Below, piece after piece: positions 7,652 through 15,025 of a stretch of DNA of 22,401 nucleotides. The stretch comes from a virus: positions 1 through 22,401 of the IMG/VR virus record IMGVR_UViG_3300046000_006266. One strand, 5' to 3'. Position numbers and translations under genes: made by a program. Each line of letters begins with the position of its first letter. Positions within the stretch are counted from its first letter, which is position 1. The notes below the pieces were generated by a model, which ran no database searches, had not been told where the DNA came from, and worked only from the letters and a program-made list of their open reading frames with translations.

Positions 7652-9127
7652 ATGTTTGCATCATGGGGAACATACTTCAAGCCCATCCATCTGAATAATA
7701 CGCTTGGTGTCATGAATCCTGGTGGAGATTACACCAATCCATCCACCACGCCAATCACCGTCCTTGCCGACTCACAGGGCTCTGGATATACACCAATGAC
7801 TACGCAGTTCATTGATGTGTACTCTGGTGGGTCGCCGTTTACGTTGACACAGGAGCTGGTACAACGTGGCGCAGAGGTGCAAGAAGAAGAAATCCGTCTT
7901 GCCGTATGTGGGCCTGATATTGATACTATCATGGCGATTGTCATGGATTTACGACGGGCACTGACTATGCAGGAATACAGTGGCTTTCAGGTACTGTCTA
8001 TCCGTCGACCAAACCAAACAGCGTACACAGAGTGGTTTGTTCAATCAGCAATTATCCAAGAAGACACCACATTTCTTGGTCGTGACGTGCGGATGACCGG
8101 ATTTCCGGTGGTATATCTCAACATCAAATTAACACGCTCGCCGTATGGATCAGATTCTGCCACGACTGCCACATCAACGATTGGATATGACTTAAACATA
8201 CCGCCATTCTCGTTTTATGGGGAGTATGTCTTTGATGTTATTGATATATCAGCCAATCAAAACCTTGTTGGTTCAATGATAAACGTAGACATAAATTGGA
8301 ACTTAGATAGCTCAACAAAAAAGTTTGGGCCGTCTATGCTGTCTATGATTGTAGACGATACCGTGGTTGAGCAAACGATTGCGGTCAGCGGTACACTTGC
8401 TGCCGGTGGCTCATTTGACTTTGCAAGCCCCTACACGTATCAACTGTTAGATGTTCAACAATCCAACGCGCCACTTATTGTGTGTGTGCTGGGTGATGTG
8501 CAAAGCAACGAAGTGGAAATGCGTGCAACCATTCAAGGATACAGCACGCCATTTGTTCGCACGGTAGGCACAAATATCAACACATCTAATGGCACGGCGC
8601 GGTTGTTTTGTATGCCACCCATCAATGTGTCAACCATCTTTAGTGGCTTTCCGGACTACAACACGTCGTATAGTATTCCTATCAGTATTTCTATTCGTAA
8701 TATCAATCGAGGATCTACTCGCACGTATAGCTTTACTAAGTTGTGGATGTTTCGCTCGGACAACATCGCTCAATTCTTTCCTACCACGTTGTGGACAGCT
8801 CGAACGGAAACGTACATTCAATATCGCATGGCATCGTTTTACGACCAAATTGACACACCGGCCCAGCCACTGCCATCGCCTAAAGCCATGATAACTACCG
8901 CAACGGAAGTGGGATATGACACACGATATGTGTACTCTGAGGCCTGTGAAATGCGCGGAGCGGTTATGCGCGTTAAACAACTATATGGCATGATGAAAGG
9001 CTACATTTTCAACTTTGATAGTACTTGCTCGTATATTGACCCAACGTGGGATTTTTCACCACCGGACGCTCCAGGAATTAAACTAACGTTCCGATTTGGG
9101 GCGTTGTATCAGACGATTCAAGGATAA
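7652..9127 (+). CDS. distal tail protein (Dit-like) candidate
   Basis: A 491-aa protein starting 1 bp after the tape measure stop, with GAGGATAAC before the ATG. In siphophages the gene after the tape measure usually encodes the distal tail protein connecting tube and baseplate. The N-terminal part (ELVQRGAEVQEEEIRLAVCG, then MDLRRALTMQEYSGFQVLSI) is compatible with the beta-rich Dit N-terminal ring domain, followed by the transition FPVVYLNIKLTRSPYGSD. The remaining ~300 residues are strand-rich and aromatic-rich, possibly a carbohydrate-binding-like extension; simple Dit proteins are nearer 250 aa. Role inferred from gene order and composition; a minor tail protein of another kind is possible. 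Confidence 0.5.
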   Translation: MFASWGTYFKPIHLNNTLGVMNPGGDYTNPSTTPITVLADSQGSGYTPMTTQFIDVYSGGSPFTLTQELVQRGAEVQEEEIRLAVCGPDIDTIMAIVMDLRRALTMQEYSGFQVLSIRRPNQTAYTEWFVQSAIIQEDTTFLGRDVRMTGFPVVYLNIKLTRSPYGSDSATTATSTIGYDLNIPPFSFYGEYVFDVIDISANQNLVGSMINVDINWNLDSSTKKFGPSMLSMIVDDTVVEQTIAVSGTLAAGGSFDFASPYTYQLLDVQQSNAPLIVCVLGDVQSNEVEMRATIQGYSTPFVRTVGTNINTSNGTARLFCMPPINVSTIFSGFPDYNTSYSIPISISIRNINRGSTRTYSFTKLWMFRSDNIAQFFPTTLWTARTETYIQYRMASFYDQIDTPAQPLPSPKAMITTATEVGYDTRYVYSEACEMRGAVMRVKQLYGMMKGYIFNFDSTCSYIDPTWDFSPPDAPGIKLTFRFGALYQTIQG

Positions 9128-9129
9128 GC

Positions 9130-10299
9130 ATGACTACAACCACAGATTCGCTGATTATCAATGTTCTTAACCGTGGTACATACTCAGTGCCGGTAGTGAA
9201 CAACCTTTTCCAAATATCAGGAAACATCACCACATATCAGCACTCTATCACTGCTCGTGGGGGATGTGAGTCGTGTTCGCTGACACTTGATGTACGATTA
9301 GAAGATGCTATGTCGTATTTGGACATGGTATTGCGTCATATCCGTGTTATAGATCAATATGCTCAACAAGTTTGGACAGGTATCATTACATCTATCACTG
9401 TAGACTACGGAAGTGCAACCACATCGGTAGGCATTGACAACTTTGCCTCACGGTATGCGTTGTTTCGCTCTGACACCAACACCCCAGCGGCAACGCTATT
9501 TGACTCAAATGTGGCACAGATTTACTGCGATAAATATATGCCAATACAAATTAAGGCATTTATTGGAAATGCCGCCATGCAAACTGCATATCTGGCTACG
9601 CAACTTAACATGTTTGGAATGCCAAATGTGCAGACTGTTGCCAATGCTGACACACGTTCTAGCCAGCAATGTCGAGTAACAATCAATGCTGTGGGATACT
9701 ACTCTACGCTTGCATGGGTAGTAGTTTCAAGCCAGCAAAATGGACTAAACACTAATTCAGATGTATTTGCCACAACCATGTTGACACAAGCACTTACAAA
9801 CAACAACTATTACAGCATTGGGCATTTTTACGGCACAACAAACGTCAACATTGGCTCGGGAGCGTATTGGAATGCGTACACGACATATCAGCAAATCATT
9901 GACGATATTTTTAATGCTGGAACTGATATTGGCCAAGTGTTATCGTGGGGCATATTCCCAAACAACAATTCCTTTGATTTGCGGTTATCAAAAATCAACT
10001 ACAAAACCGTTGACTATGTGAAGTCGCTTGGGAGTGCCAAAATCTTTGGTGTGGCTGGCAACGAGATACCTCCAACGCAGGTACTACCAGATAACAATTT
10101 ATCTATTCAAGAACTTAAACCACTGTATCAGCAGTATGGGTTAAGCTCTATACCTGGGTTACAGTACGTAGATCGTGTCAACTTACAGATTGACCGCAAT
10201 GGCTATCAGCTGGCATTAGAGCCATCTGGTCTGTGGGATAATATGTATGAGCTTGCACGGCTTGTAAAAGACCGCAAATGGCGGTTTAGCACTCGATAG
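9130..10299 (+). CDS. tail hub / Tal-like minor tail protein candidate
   Basis: A 389-aa protein two bases after the previous stop. It stands where tail-hub or tail-associated (Tal) genes are normally found. The N-terminal 120 residues (CESCSLTLDVRLEDAMSYLD, then QQVWTGIITSITVDYG and SVGIDNFASRYALF) resemble the domains of tail hub proteins in which a local reference value is wrapped in beta strands. The rest is Asn-, Tyr- and Thr-rich and mixed alpha/beta. No catalytic motif was recognised. The product probably closes the tail tip; a receptor-binding role is possible because no separate fibre gene is seen before the operon ends. Confidence 0.45.
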   Translation: MTTTTDSLIINVLNRGTYSVPVVNNLFQISGNITTYQHSITARGGCESCSLTLDVRLEDAMSYLDMVLRHIRVIDQYAQQVWTGIITSITVDYGSATTSVGIDNFASRYALFRSDTNTPAATLFDSNVAQIYCDKYMPIQIKAFIGNAAMQTAYLATQLNMFGMPNVQTVANADTRSSQQCRVTINAVGYYSTLAWVVVSSQQNGLNTNSDVFATTMLTQALTNNNYYSIGHFYGTTNVNIGSGAYWNAYTTYQQIIDDIFNAGTDIGQVLSWGIFPNNNSFDLRLSKINYKTVDYVKSLGSAKIFGVAGNEIPPTQVLPDNNLSIQELKPLYQQYGLSSIPGLQYVDRVNLQIDRNGYQLALEPSGLWDNMYELARLVKDRKWRFSTR

Positions 10300-10307
10300 G
10301 GGGAGTG

Positions 10308-10787
10308 ATGAGAATTATTCGTGGTCGTGTTGTTCCAGAACAACAGGTGCTTTCATGGTTTTCCAGCTACGCACGTCACCTAGACTTAAACGTGCGGTAC
10401 GAGCTTGCTAGCTCGTATACGGCGTGTGGATACTTCACCACATTTGGCAATGTACATCCACTTGCTCAAGCTGCCGTGGAAACTAATCACTTCACATCAG
10501 AAGCGTTTCTCCGCAATCGAAACGTGTTGTCAGGCGCGCATATGTTTGATACTTACTCAGCTGGGGTGCTGGCACACATGGCACACCTATGTGCATATGT
10601 GTACATTGATGACGATCTTGACGCATTCACCAAAGGATTTATCAAGCTCTCTCCTGCCATCCAGCAAGTGCAAAAATCACAACTTCGTGGTACGGTCAAG
10701 GATTGGGAAGACCTGCAAGGTCGTTGGAGTACCGAACCATCCTATGTGAAGCAGATTCACTATGTTGCACAAACCATTCTAGGTTAA
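10308..10787 (+). CDS. GH73-like peptidoglycan hydrolase (lysin) candidate
   Basis: A 159-aa protein, last gene of the late operon. The segment HPLAQAAVETNHFTSEAF resembles the N-acetylglucosaminidase (GH73) motif in which a Glu (here residue 58) is the catalytic acid. The later GVLAHMAHLCAYVY and the C-terminal pattern GRWSTEPSYVKQIHYVAQTIL also match how such domains end. No signal peptide or membrane segment is seen. The start could be GTG at 10305 or ATG at 10308; the ATG leaves better room for the preceding AGGGGGAG ribosome binding site. The 3' end overlaps the opposing RusA gene by 92 bp. Its place suggests either an endolysin or a tail-associated wall hydrolase; no holin is evident next to it. 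Confidence 0.5.
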   Translation: MRIIRGRVVPEQQVLSWFSSYARHLDLNVRYELASSYTACGYFTTFGNVHPLAQAAVETNHFTSEAFLRNRNVLSGAHMFDTYSAGVLAHMAHLCAYVYIDDDLDAFTKGFIKLSPAIQQVQKSQLRGTVKDWEDLQGRWSTEPSYVKQIHYVAQTILG

Positions 10788-11184
10788 CATCAGTAAACGA
10801 CACTTCAACTCTGCCAGATGGAAATGGCTCTGACCGACAAATCGCCACTGACTGAATGTGCGAGTCGTCAATTCGTAGGCCATCGGTGATGGCATCTTGT
10901 AGTACTTTGAGTAGGTTATCCAAGTCGCGTTTCCGGCGATCCGGTGGATAGACTGTCACCCACATGCTAAATGGACAGGGTACACCGCCGAAGCGTTGTA
11001 CCCCGTTTGCTACAATGATAGACACAAGGTGACGATAATCGCGCGCCTCCGGCTTTAAGATGCGCCTACCGTTACTCAGTGTCATGTAACTATGGTTGAC
11101 GCTGGGTGGGTACGGCAGCTCTACCGCCCACGGACTGAAAGGTACATTGTAATGAGCATATGCAGATTTTTTGCTTTTGACCAT
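10696..11184 (-). CDS. rusA: RusA-family Holliday junction resolvase
   Basis: A 162-aa RusA-like endonuclease that cuts four-way DNA junctions during phage replication and recombination. The family pattern is clear: PYPPSVNHSY near residues 24-33, KPEARDYR near 44-51, and PPDRRKRDLDNLLKVLQDA followed by DGLRIDDSHI. Candidate catalytic aspartates are D87, D89 and D106/D107, corresponding to E. coli RusA D70, D72 and D91. The ATG has GAGGTG upstream, inside the previous gene, with which it overlaps by 64 bp. At about 120-130 aa usual length, the last ~30 residues are an extension, and that extension is what overlaps the lysin gene on the other strand. Confidence 0.87.
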   Translation of the reverse strand: MVKSKKSAYAHYNVPFSPWAVELPYPPSVNHSYMTLSNGRRILKPEARDYRHLVSIIVANGVQRFGGVPCPFSMWVTVYPPDRRKRDLDNLLKVLQDAITDGLRIDDSHIQSVAICRSEPFPSGRVEVSFTDVNLEWFVQHSESASHRMVRYSNDLAGLPNP

Positions 11185-11753
11185 TCCAGCACCTCATCAA
11201 TATCATACAGGTGAACTCGAGATTCAATCTTGCGTGGCAGGGGAAACTTTCCTGCTTGATTTGCCCAAAGTGAAATTGTCTGATACGACAATCCGGTAGC
11301 CTTTGCAATTTCCGTTCGAGTCAGATACCGGCGGTTTTGCTGAAAGACCCACTTATGCTCTGCGTCTTTTAGCAGCTCTTTCATGTCGCTGGTAGTCGGC
11401 ACAAACTTGCGCTTCCAATTTCCTGCTGACAGCCATTCTAACAGATTCTCTCGTGATACATACGACGTGTTTGCACGTTTGTAGTGCTTAAGACCAGCAT
11501 TGATGTATGAGTGAACGTTGGTCACTTCTACGCCCAATGCCTCAGCAAGGTCAGCCACACTGTAATCGCTTGGCATCAGCGATCCACTACGCTTCCCAAA
11601 CAAACGGTGCATCCGGATAGTTACCGACCACACTGTACGTCCAAGCTTGTGCGCTACTTCCCGTGGCGTGGTATTCCCCTGCCACGCTTCCTGCAATAAA
11701 ACATCTTCATGTGCCTGCCACATGCGATGCGTGCGTGTTTCATATCGTGTCAT
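11121..11753 (-). CDS. DNA-binding protein with three helix-turn-helix regions
   Basis: A 210-aa protein with three apparent DNA-binding segments. Residues ~8-53 (WQAHEDVLLQEAW, then VAHKLGRTVWSVTIRMHRL) look like a SANT/Myb-like or GcrA-like HTH. Residues ~62-112 (YSVADLAEALGVEVTNVHSYI ending in ENLLEWL) and ~143-195 (YLTRTEIAKATGLSYQTISL ending in DIDEVLEWSKA) look like two MerR/excisionase-type winged HTH modules. It is probably a transcription regulator, possibly of late genes, since it lies near the distal end of the early operon; a role in DNA packaging (small-terminase-like) cannot be excluded. Start ATG has AGGGAA upstream and shares a 24-nt initiation region with the methyltransferase gene. 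Confidence 0.65.
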   Translation of the reverse strand: MTRYETRTHRMWQAHEDVLLQEAWQGNTTPREVAHKLGRTVWSVTIRMHRLFGKRSGSLMPSDYSVADLAEALGVEVTNVHSYINAGLKHYKRANTSYVSRENLLEWLSAGNWKRKFVPTTSDMKELLKDAEHKWVFQQNRRYLTRTEIAKATGLSYQTISLWANQAGKFPLPRKIESRVHLYDIDEVLEWSKAKNLHMLITMYLSVRGR

Positions 11754-11761
11754 TGCATTTC
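11738..11761 (-). repeat. 24-nt initiation-region repeat, copy 1
   Basis: The 24 bases covering the ribosome-binding edge and first five codons (MTRYE) of the HTH gene are identical to those at 12671-12694 at the start of the methyltransferase gene. The regions just upstream (AATCAGAGAAAGGGAA) also resemble the leader of the zinc-ribbon gene at 13426-13445. Confidence 0.9.
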
Positions 11762-11780
11762 CCTTTCTCTGATTGCCTGT

Positions 11781-12686
11781 TTAGAATTGAATCTGCACCG
11801 CTGACAATCGCTTCTCTGCAAGTGCGATGTACTCTGGATTGAGTTCTGTACCAATGTATCGTCGATTATACTGTAGTGCCACGAGTGCAGTTGTGCCGCT
11901 TCCGGTAAACGGATCGAAGACGGTGCCACCCTCTGGACATCCTGCCAGCACGCATGGCTCAATGAGTTTTGTCGGATACACCGCAAAATGTGCTTCGGCA
12001 TATGGTTTTGTAGCAACAGACCACACCGAGCGTTTGTTGCGATGTTCATCTGGTATATACAATCTTCCGTTATCATTTCTCATGGTCAAATCACTATGTT
12101 CTTTTGCATCTCTAAACTTTCTAGGTTTCCCCATAGACTGCACCGGCTCTTTGATGGCCTCGTGGTCGAAGTAATATTGTTGCGACTTGCTCAACAAAAA
12201 AATGTATTCATGGGATTTTGTGCATCGGTCGGTCACACTCTCTGGCATGGGATTGGGCTTGTGCCAAATAATGTCTTGCCGCAAATACCATCCATCGGCT
12301 TGGAGTGCAAACGCAACACGCCACGGGATACCGATGAGGTCTTTTGGTTTTAATCCTTCTGATATGCGATTTACAATGCGCTCACGAGGATTTCCATATC
12401 CTGCTCGACCATTATTACTTGCTTGACTATTGTTCCCTGCATAGCTATCACCAAGATTCAACCATACCGTGCCGTCATCTCGCAGGATGCGACGGACTTC
12501 ACGAAACACGTCGACAAGGCGTTGCACGTAGGCTTCTGGTGAATCTTCCAGACCAATTTGCCCTTCCACACCATAGTCCCGCAGACCATAATACGGAGGC
12601 GATGTAATCACGGTATGAATACAGCGGTCGGGCAGTTTTTTCATGCCTTCCATGCAGTCGCCTTGAATAATTTCATATCGTGTCAT
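11781..12686 (-). CDS. DNA methyltransferase (beta-class, N4C or N6A)
   Basis: A 301-aa S-adenosylmethionine-dependent DNA methyltransferase. The catalytic motif TSPPY (residues 28-32) precedes the SAM-binding motif DPFTGSGT (258-265), the beta-class order, with the usual closing GTELNPEYIALAEKRL. The TSPPYYGLRDYG start is common among phage enzymes; SPPY is compatible with N4-cytosine or N6-adenine methylation, so the base is left open. No target-recognition specificity can be read. No restriction endonuclease is adjacent, so it is probably an orphan enzyme protecting phage DNA from host restriction. The frame is open to a GTG at 12719, but the ATG at 12686 has GGGAGA seven bases upstream and matches the duplicated initiation region. 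Confidence 0.9.
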   Translation of the reverse strand: MTRYEIIQGDCMEGMKKLPDRCIHTVITSPPYYGLRDYGVEGQIGLEDSPEAYVQRLVDVFREVRRILRDDGTVWLNLGDSYAGNNSQASNNGRAGYGNPRERIVNRISEGLKPKDLIGIPWRVAFALQADGWYLRQDIIWHKPNPMPESVTDRCTKSHEYIFLLSKSQQYYFDHEAIKEPVQSMGKPRKFRDAKEHSDLTMRNDNGRLYIPDEHRNKRSVWSVATKPYAEAHFAVYPTKLIEPCVLAGCPEGGTVFDPFTGSGTTALVALQYNRRYIGTELNPEYIALAEKRLSAVQIQF

Positions 12687-12694
12687 TGCATTTC
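12671..12694 (-). repeat. 24-nt initiation-region repeat, copy 2
   Basis: Identical to 11738-11761. It covers the start of the methyltransferase gene, so both proteins begin MTRYE. The copies are 933 bp apart in the same orientation. Confidence 0.9.
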
Positions 12695-12745
12695 TCCCAT
12701 AATGCGTTTGCCAATCCACTCGGCAACCGGAACAGCCACTTTCAT
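12683..12745 (-). CDS. 20-aa coupled small ORF
   Basis: A 20-codon ORF (MKVAVPVAEW... ending GEMQ) lies exactly between the zinc-ribbon gene and the methyltransferase. Its ATG overlaps the upstream stop as TGATG, with GAGGGTGAAG as ribosome binding site, and its TGA overlaps the methyltransferase ATG (ATGA). The peptide could be an amphipathic helix. It may be a real microprotein or simply a ribosome bridge keeping translation coupled. Function unknown. Confidence 0.4.
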   Translation of the reverse strand: MKVAVPVAEWIGKRIMGEMQ

Positions 12746-13425
12746 CACTTCACCCTCTTTGCAATTTCGTCTGATACAAAGTTCCAGCACTTCTTGCAAA
12801 ACCTAAATTGTGTTTTGAGAGTGTCAATGGAAACTGCCTTTTTGCCACACAGGGCACATTTCTCCATGTCATCATCGCAATCACTTGTGTCATACAACAC
12901 AACCTTTGATTGCTTTAGGACATCACGCCAATGCTCTGGGAACTCCCCATCAAAAAACTTGGAAACATATACGGTGTCATCCCATAATTCCCATTCATTT
13001 TGACTATACAGCACGACCCTCCATCCAGACTTATCCTCAAACTCCTCCTTTGTCGCAATGACTTGTATTGGATCCTTTGGCTGTATGTAATAGTATCCGA
13101 GCGTACTAGAAACAAGTGGCATCAAGTGCCCATAATTTCCATTAAACATTTGATGCAAGGCCATGTGCCGAACCCCTCGATGCTTTGCGATGACAATATA
13201 CAGTAGGTCATTAAAGTACTTGCTGTCGCAAAACTTTGCGTCATTACCATAAATTATGGATTCCCAAACACTCTCATTGTTCAGGGTGATGTTCCATGAA
13301 TTATTGTTTCGAGCCAAGCACACCTTATATTCGCGACCAAGATACATACCAGACCAAAACCACACGTCCACACTCTGACTTTTCACCACGTGATCCATGT
13401 CACGGTCTAGGATTGTAATGTCCAT
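12745..13425 (-). CDS. unknown protein with C-terminal zinc ribbon
   Basis: A 226-aa protein of no recognised family. The start is taken as ATG 13425, which overlaps the stop of the helicase-loader gene (TGATG) and has GAGGGAAG upstream; the frame is open further but inside that gene. The C-terminus contains CALC (C190, C193) and CKKC (C210, C213), a four-cysteine zinc-ribbon arrangement. The body is aromatic-rich (WFWSGMYLG, GYYYIQ, EWELWDD) and looks like a soluble alpha/beta protein; an acidic DCDDDMEKC stretch precedes the zinc ribbon. Position between helicase loader and methyltransferase suggests a DNA-metabolism role, but this is only inference. Confidence 0.6.
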   Translation of the reverse strand: MDITILDRDMDHVVKSQSVDVWFWSGMYLGREYKVCLARNNNSWNITLNNESVWESIIYGNDAKFCDSKYFNDLLYIVIAKHRGVRHMALHQMFNGNYGHLMPLVSSTLGYYYIQPKDPIQVIATKEEFEDKSGWRVVLYSQNEWELWDDTVYVSKFFDGEFPEHWRDVLKQSKVVLYDTSDCDDDMEKCALCGKKAVSIDTLKTQFRFCKKCWNFVSDEIAKRVK

Positions 13426-14252
13426 CACTTCCCTCTCTCTCTGATTACTTGTCGATACGACTGCAACGGCAACCACAGCCGTTGGCACTGATTGATGCGA
13501 TCTGCTAGACGCTCATCCATGCGATTGTAAAGTTCCTGTGGGTCAAGGTTGGATGTGTAGACGGTCTTTTTATTTGTCCGACCATCTACAATCCGAAACA
13601 GCCTGCCACGTATCCAATCGCTCTGGTCTTCCTCTGCGCCGATGTCATCAATGACAAGCATATCACAATATACAAGTTTGTCAATGATAGTATCCACCTG
13701 ATTAGTCTTGACCGCAGACCGAAGTTCATCCACAAGGTTTGGCATGATGCGGTAGACCACGTTATATCCTGCGTCGGCGTGCATGATGGCCCACGCACGG
13801 GCAAGATGACTCTTCCCAGACCCTACGTTTCCCCAAACGTAGTAAGACATGCTATCACTCGGGTTATCCTCTTTCAGTGCCTTATACGCCCGCTGAACGG
13901 CACTACGCTGGAAACGCTCGGTGATGGTTGTCTTGCCACTTTGATAGTCAGCCATTGGACGGTCAAGGTCAAATGAATCAAACGTGTCGTTTCGGAATGC
14001 TTGCAGCGATTCACGGAATGAATTGCCTGCCGAGTTGCACGCATCGCACCGTTGCAGTACTCGGTAGCGGTAGTCTGCTGGATCTACGTCCAAGTAGTAC
14101 CATCCAGCCCCGTCGCAGTTGCATCCGTTAGTCAGTGGCTTAGAACGGTAGGTCGTCTTCCGGTTGCCCTTTGGTCGGCTCTCGTAGTACTCCGCCCAAT
14201 ACTTCTTGCTGGCCTCGAACACTTCCTTGCCCGTCATCCCTGGTGTTATCAC
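13425..14252 (-). CDS. DnaC-like helicase loader ATPase
   Basis: A AAA+ ATPase of the DnaC/DnaI type that would load the replicative helicase. From GTG 14252 it is 275 aa: a CxC/CxxC zinc-like motif (C44, C46, C69, C72), the Walker A motif GNVGSGKSH at 141-149, Walker B LVIDD at 199-203 followed by IGAEE, then YTSNLDPQEL and RMDERLADRI, the sensor/arginine-finger region of the family. The start is uncertain: GTG 14252 has an excellent GGAGGA seven bases upstream; ATG 14237 or ATG 14369 are alternatives. All overlap the preceding gene, by 98 to 230 bp. With the upstream initiator-like gene it forms the O-P type pair found in many phages. Confidence 0.85.
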   Translation of the reverse strand: MITPGMTGKEVFEASKKYWAEYYESRPKGNRKTTYRSKPLTNGCNCDGAGWYYLDVDPADYRYRVLQRCDACNSAGNSFRESLQAFRNDTFDSFDLDRPMADYQSGKTTITERFQRSAVQRAYKALKEDNPSDSMSYYVWGNVGSGKSHLARAWAIMHADAGYNVVYRIMPNLVDELRSAVKTNQVDTIIDKLVYCDMLVIDDIGAEEDQSDWIRGRLFRIVDGRTNKKTVYTSNLDPQELYNRMDERLADRINQCQRLWLPLQSYRQVIRERGK

Positions 14253-15024
14253 GCCGAGTTCCTCCAACGGTGATTTCTCTCTCGTACTCGGCAAGGTACG
14301 CTTCCATGCGCTGCTCACGTTGTTCCCGCTGAATGTCCCCTCGTTGCGCTTGTCGTCGTGGTCGTGCATCCTTCCACCCCTCTTTGTACACTTGTAGGCA
14401 ACCAGCAACGTTGCCCTTGCGATACCCTCTCCCTACCCACTCCTTGCACACGCTTTCCCAGCGTGGCAGATCGTCTACCTCACGCGCCACACTCTCTCGG
14501 AGTGCGATTGGTACAGATAGCCGGTGATACTCCCTAAACACTGTCAATGCAGTTGGCACTTCCTCTCTCGGCTCTTTTGGCTTGCGCTGCCGTTTCGGCT
14601 TCGGTGGCACGCTGTGTACAATATCGTTAGATATTGTATTTCTTTCATTTTCTTTATATGTTGGCAATTTTTGCAATACCTCTGTGGAAGTTTTTGCTAT
14701 AGCAATTTCTTCTATAGCAATTTCTTCTATAGGTGCATCGTTGCAACATCCCTCTGGAACGTCGTGAATGACGTACACTGTACCGACCGCCGTCTTCACT
14801 GATTGTGTAAGAAACCCAAGTGATTGTAGTCGAGCCGTGGCCGTACTGATTTGTCGGATTGAGCATCCGGTGTGCTTTGATAGCACGGACAGTGACAGGG
14901 TGGCTTCACGCTGATGATACCCGATGGTGTGTCGGTATATCACCAGCATGATTTTCACCTCCGTCCCTGACAAGTCAGTCATGCGCTCAATGAACTTGTT
15001 TGGGAGCTTTGTGAACATTGTCAT
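14140..15024 (-). CDS. phage replication initiator (O-like) with SSB-like tail
   Basis: A 294-aa protein whose N-terminal ~75 residues (FTKLPNKFIERM, then SGTEVKIMLVIYRHTIGYHQ and LSLSVLSKHTGCSIRQIS) match the winged-helix origin-binding domain of phage O/replisome-organizer proteins. A variable linker with a duplicated EEIAI follows, then a basic region (PPKPKRQRKPKEP), a helical domain near residues 185-225, and a disordered Arg/Glu/Gln-rich C-terminus ending EDDLPF. That acidic hexapeptide is like the C-terminal tip of bacterial SSB (DDDIPF), which docks replication partners. The adjacent downstream gene is the helicase loader, as in other O-P pairs. The origin may be in its own gene, as in lambda, or in the 18.4-18.9 kb repeats. 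Confidence 0.75.
   Translation of the reverse strand: MTMFTKLPNKFIERMTDLSGTEVKIMLVIYRHTIGYHQREATLSLSVLSKHTGCSIRQISTATARLQSLGFLTQSVKTAVGTVYVIHDVPEGCCNDAPIEEIAIEEIAIAKTSTEVLQKLPTYKENERNTISNDIVHSVPPKPKRQRKPKEPREEVPTALTVFREYHRLSVPIALRESVAREVDDLPRWESVCKEWVGRGYRKGNVAGCLQVYKEGWKDARPRRQAQRGDIQREQREQRMEAYLAEYEREITVGGTRRDNTRDDGQGSVRGQQEVLGGVLREPTKGQPEDDLPF
14697..14732 (-). repeat. 15-bp tandem repeat in initiator linker
   Basis: Two exact 15-bp copies (CTATAGCAATTTCTT on the + strand, 14697-14711 and 14712-14726) plus a partial third lie in the initiator gene and encode the repeated EEIAI of the linker. The unit is a multiple of three, so copy-number change would keep the frame. Confidence 0.85.
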
Positions 15025-15025
15025 C

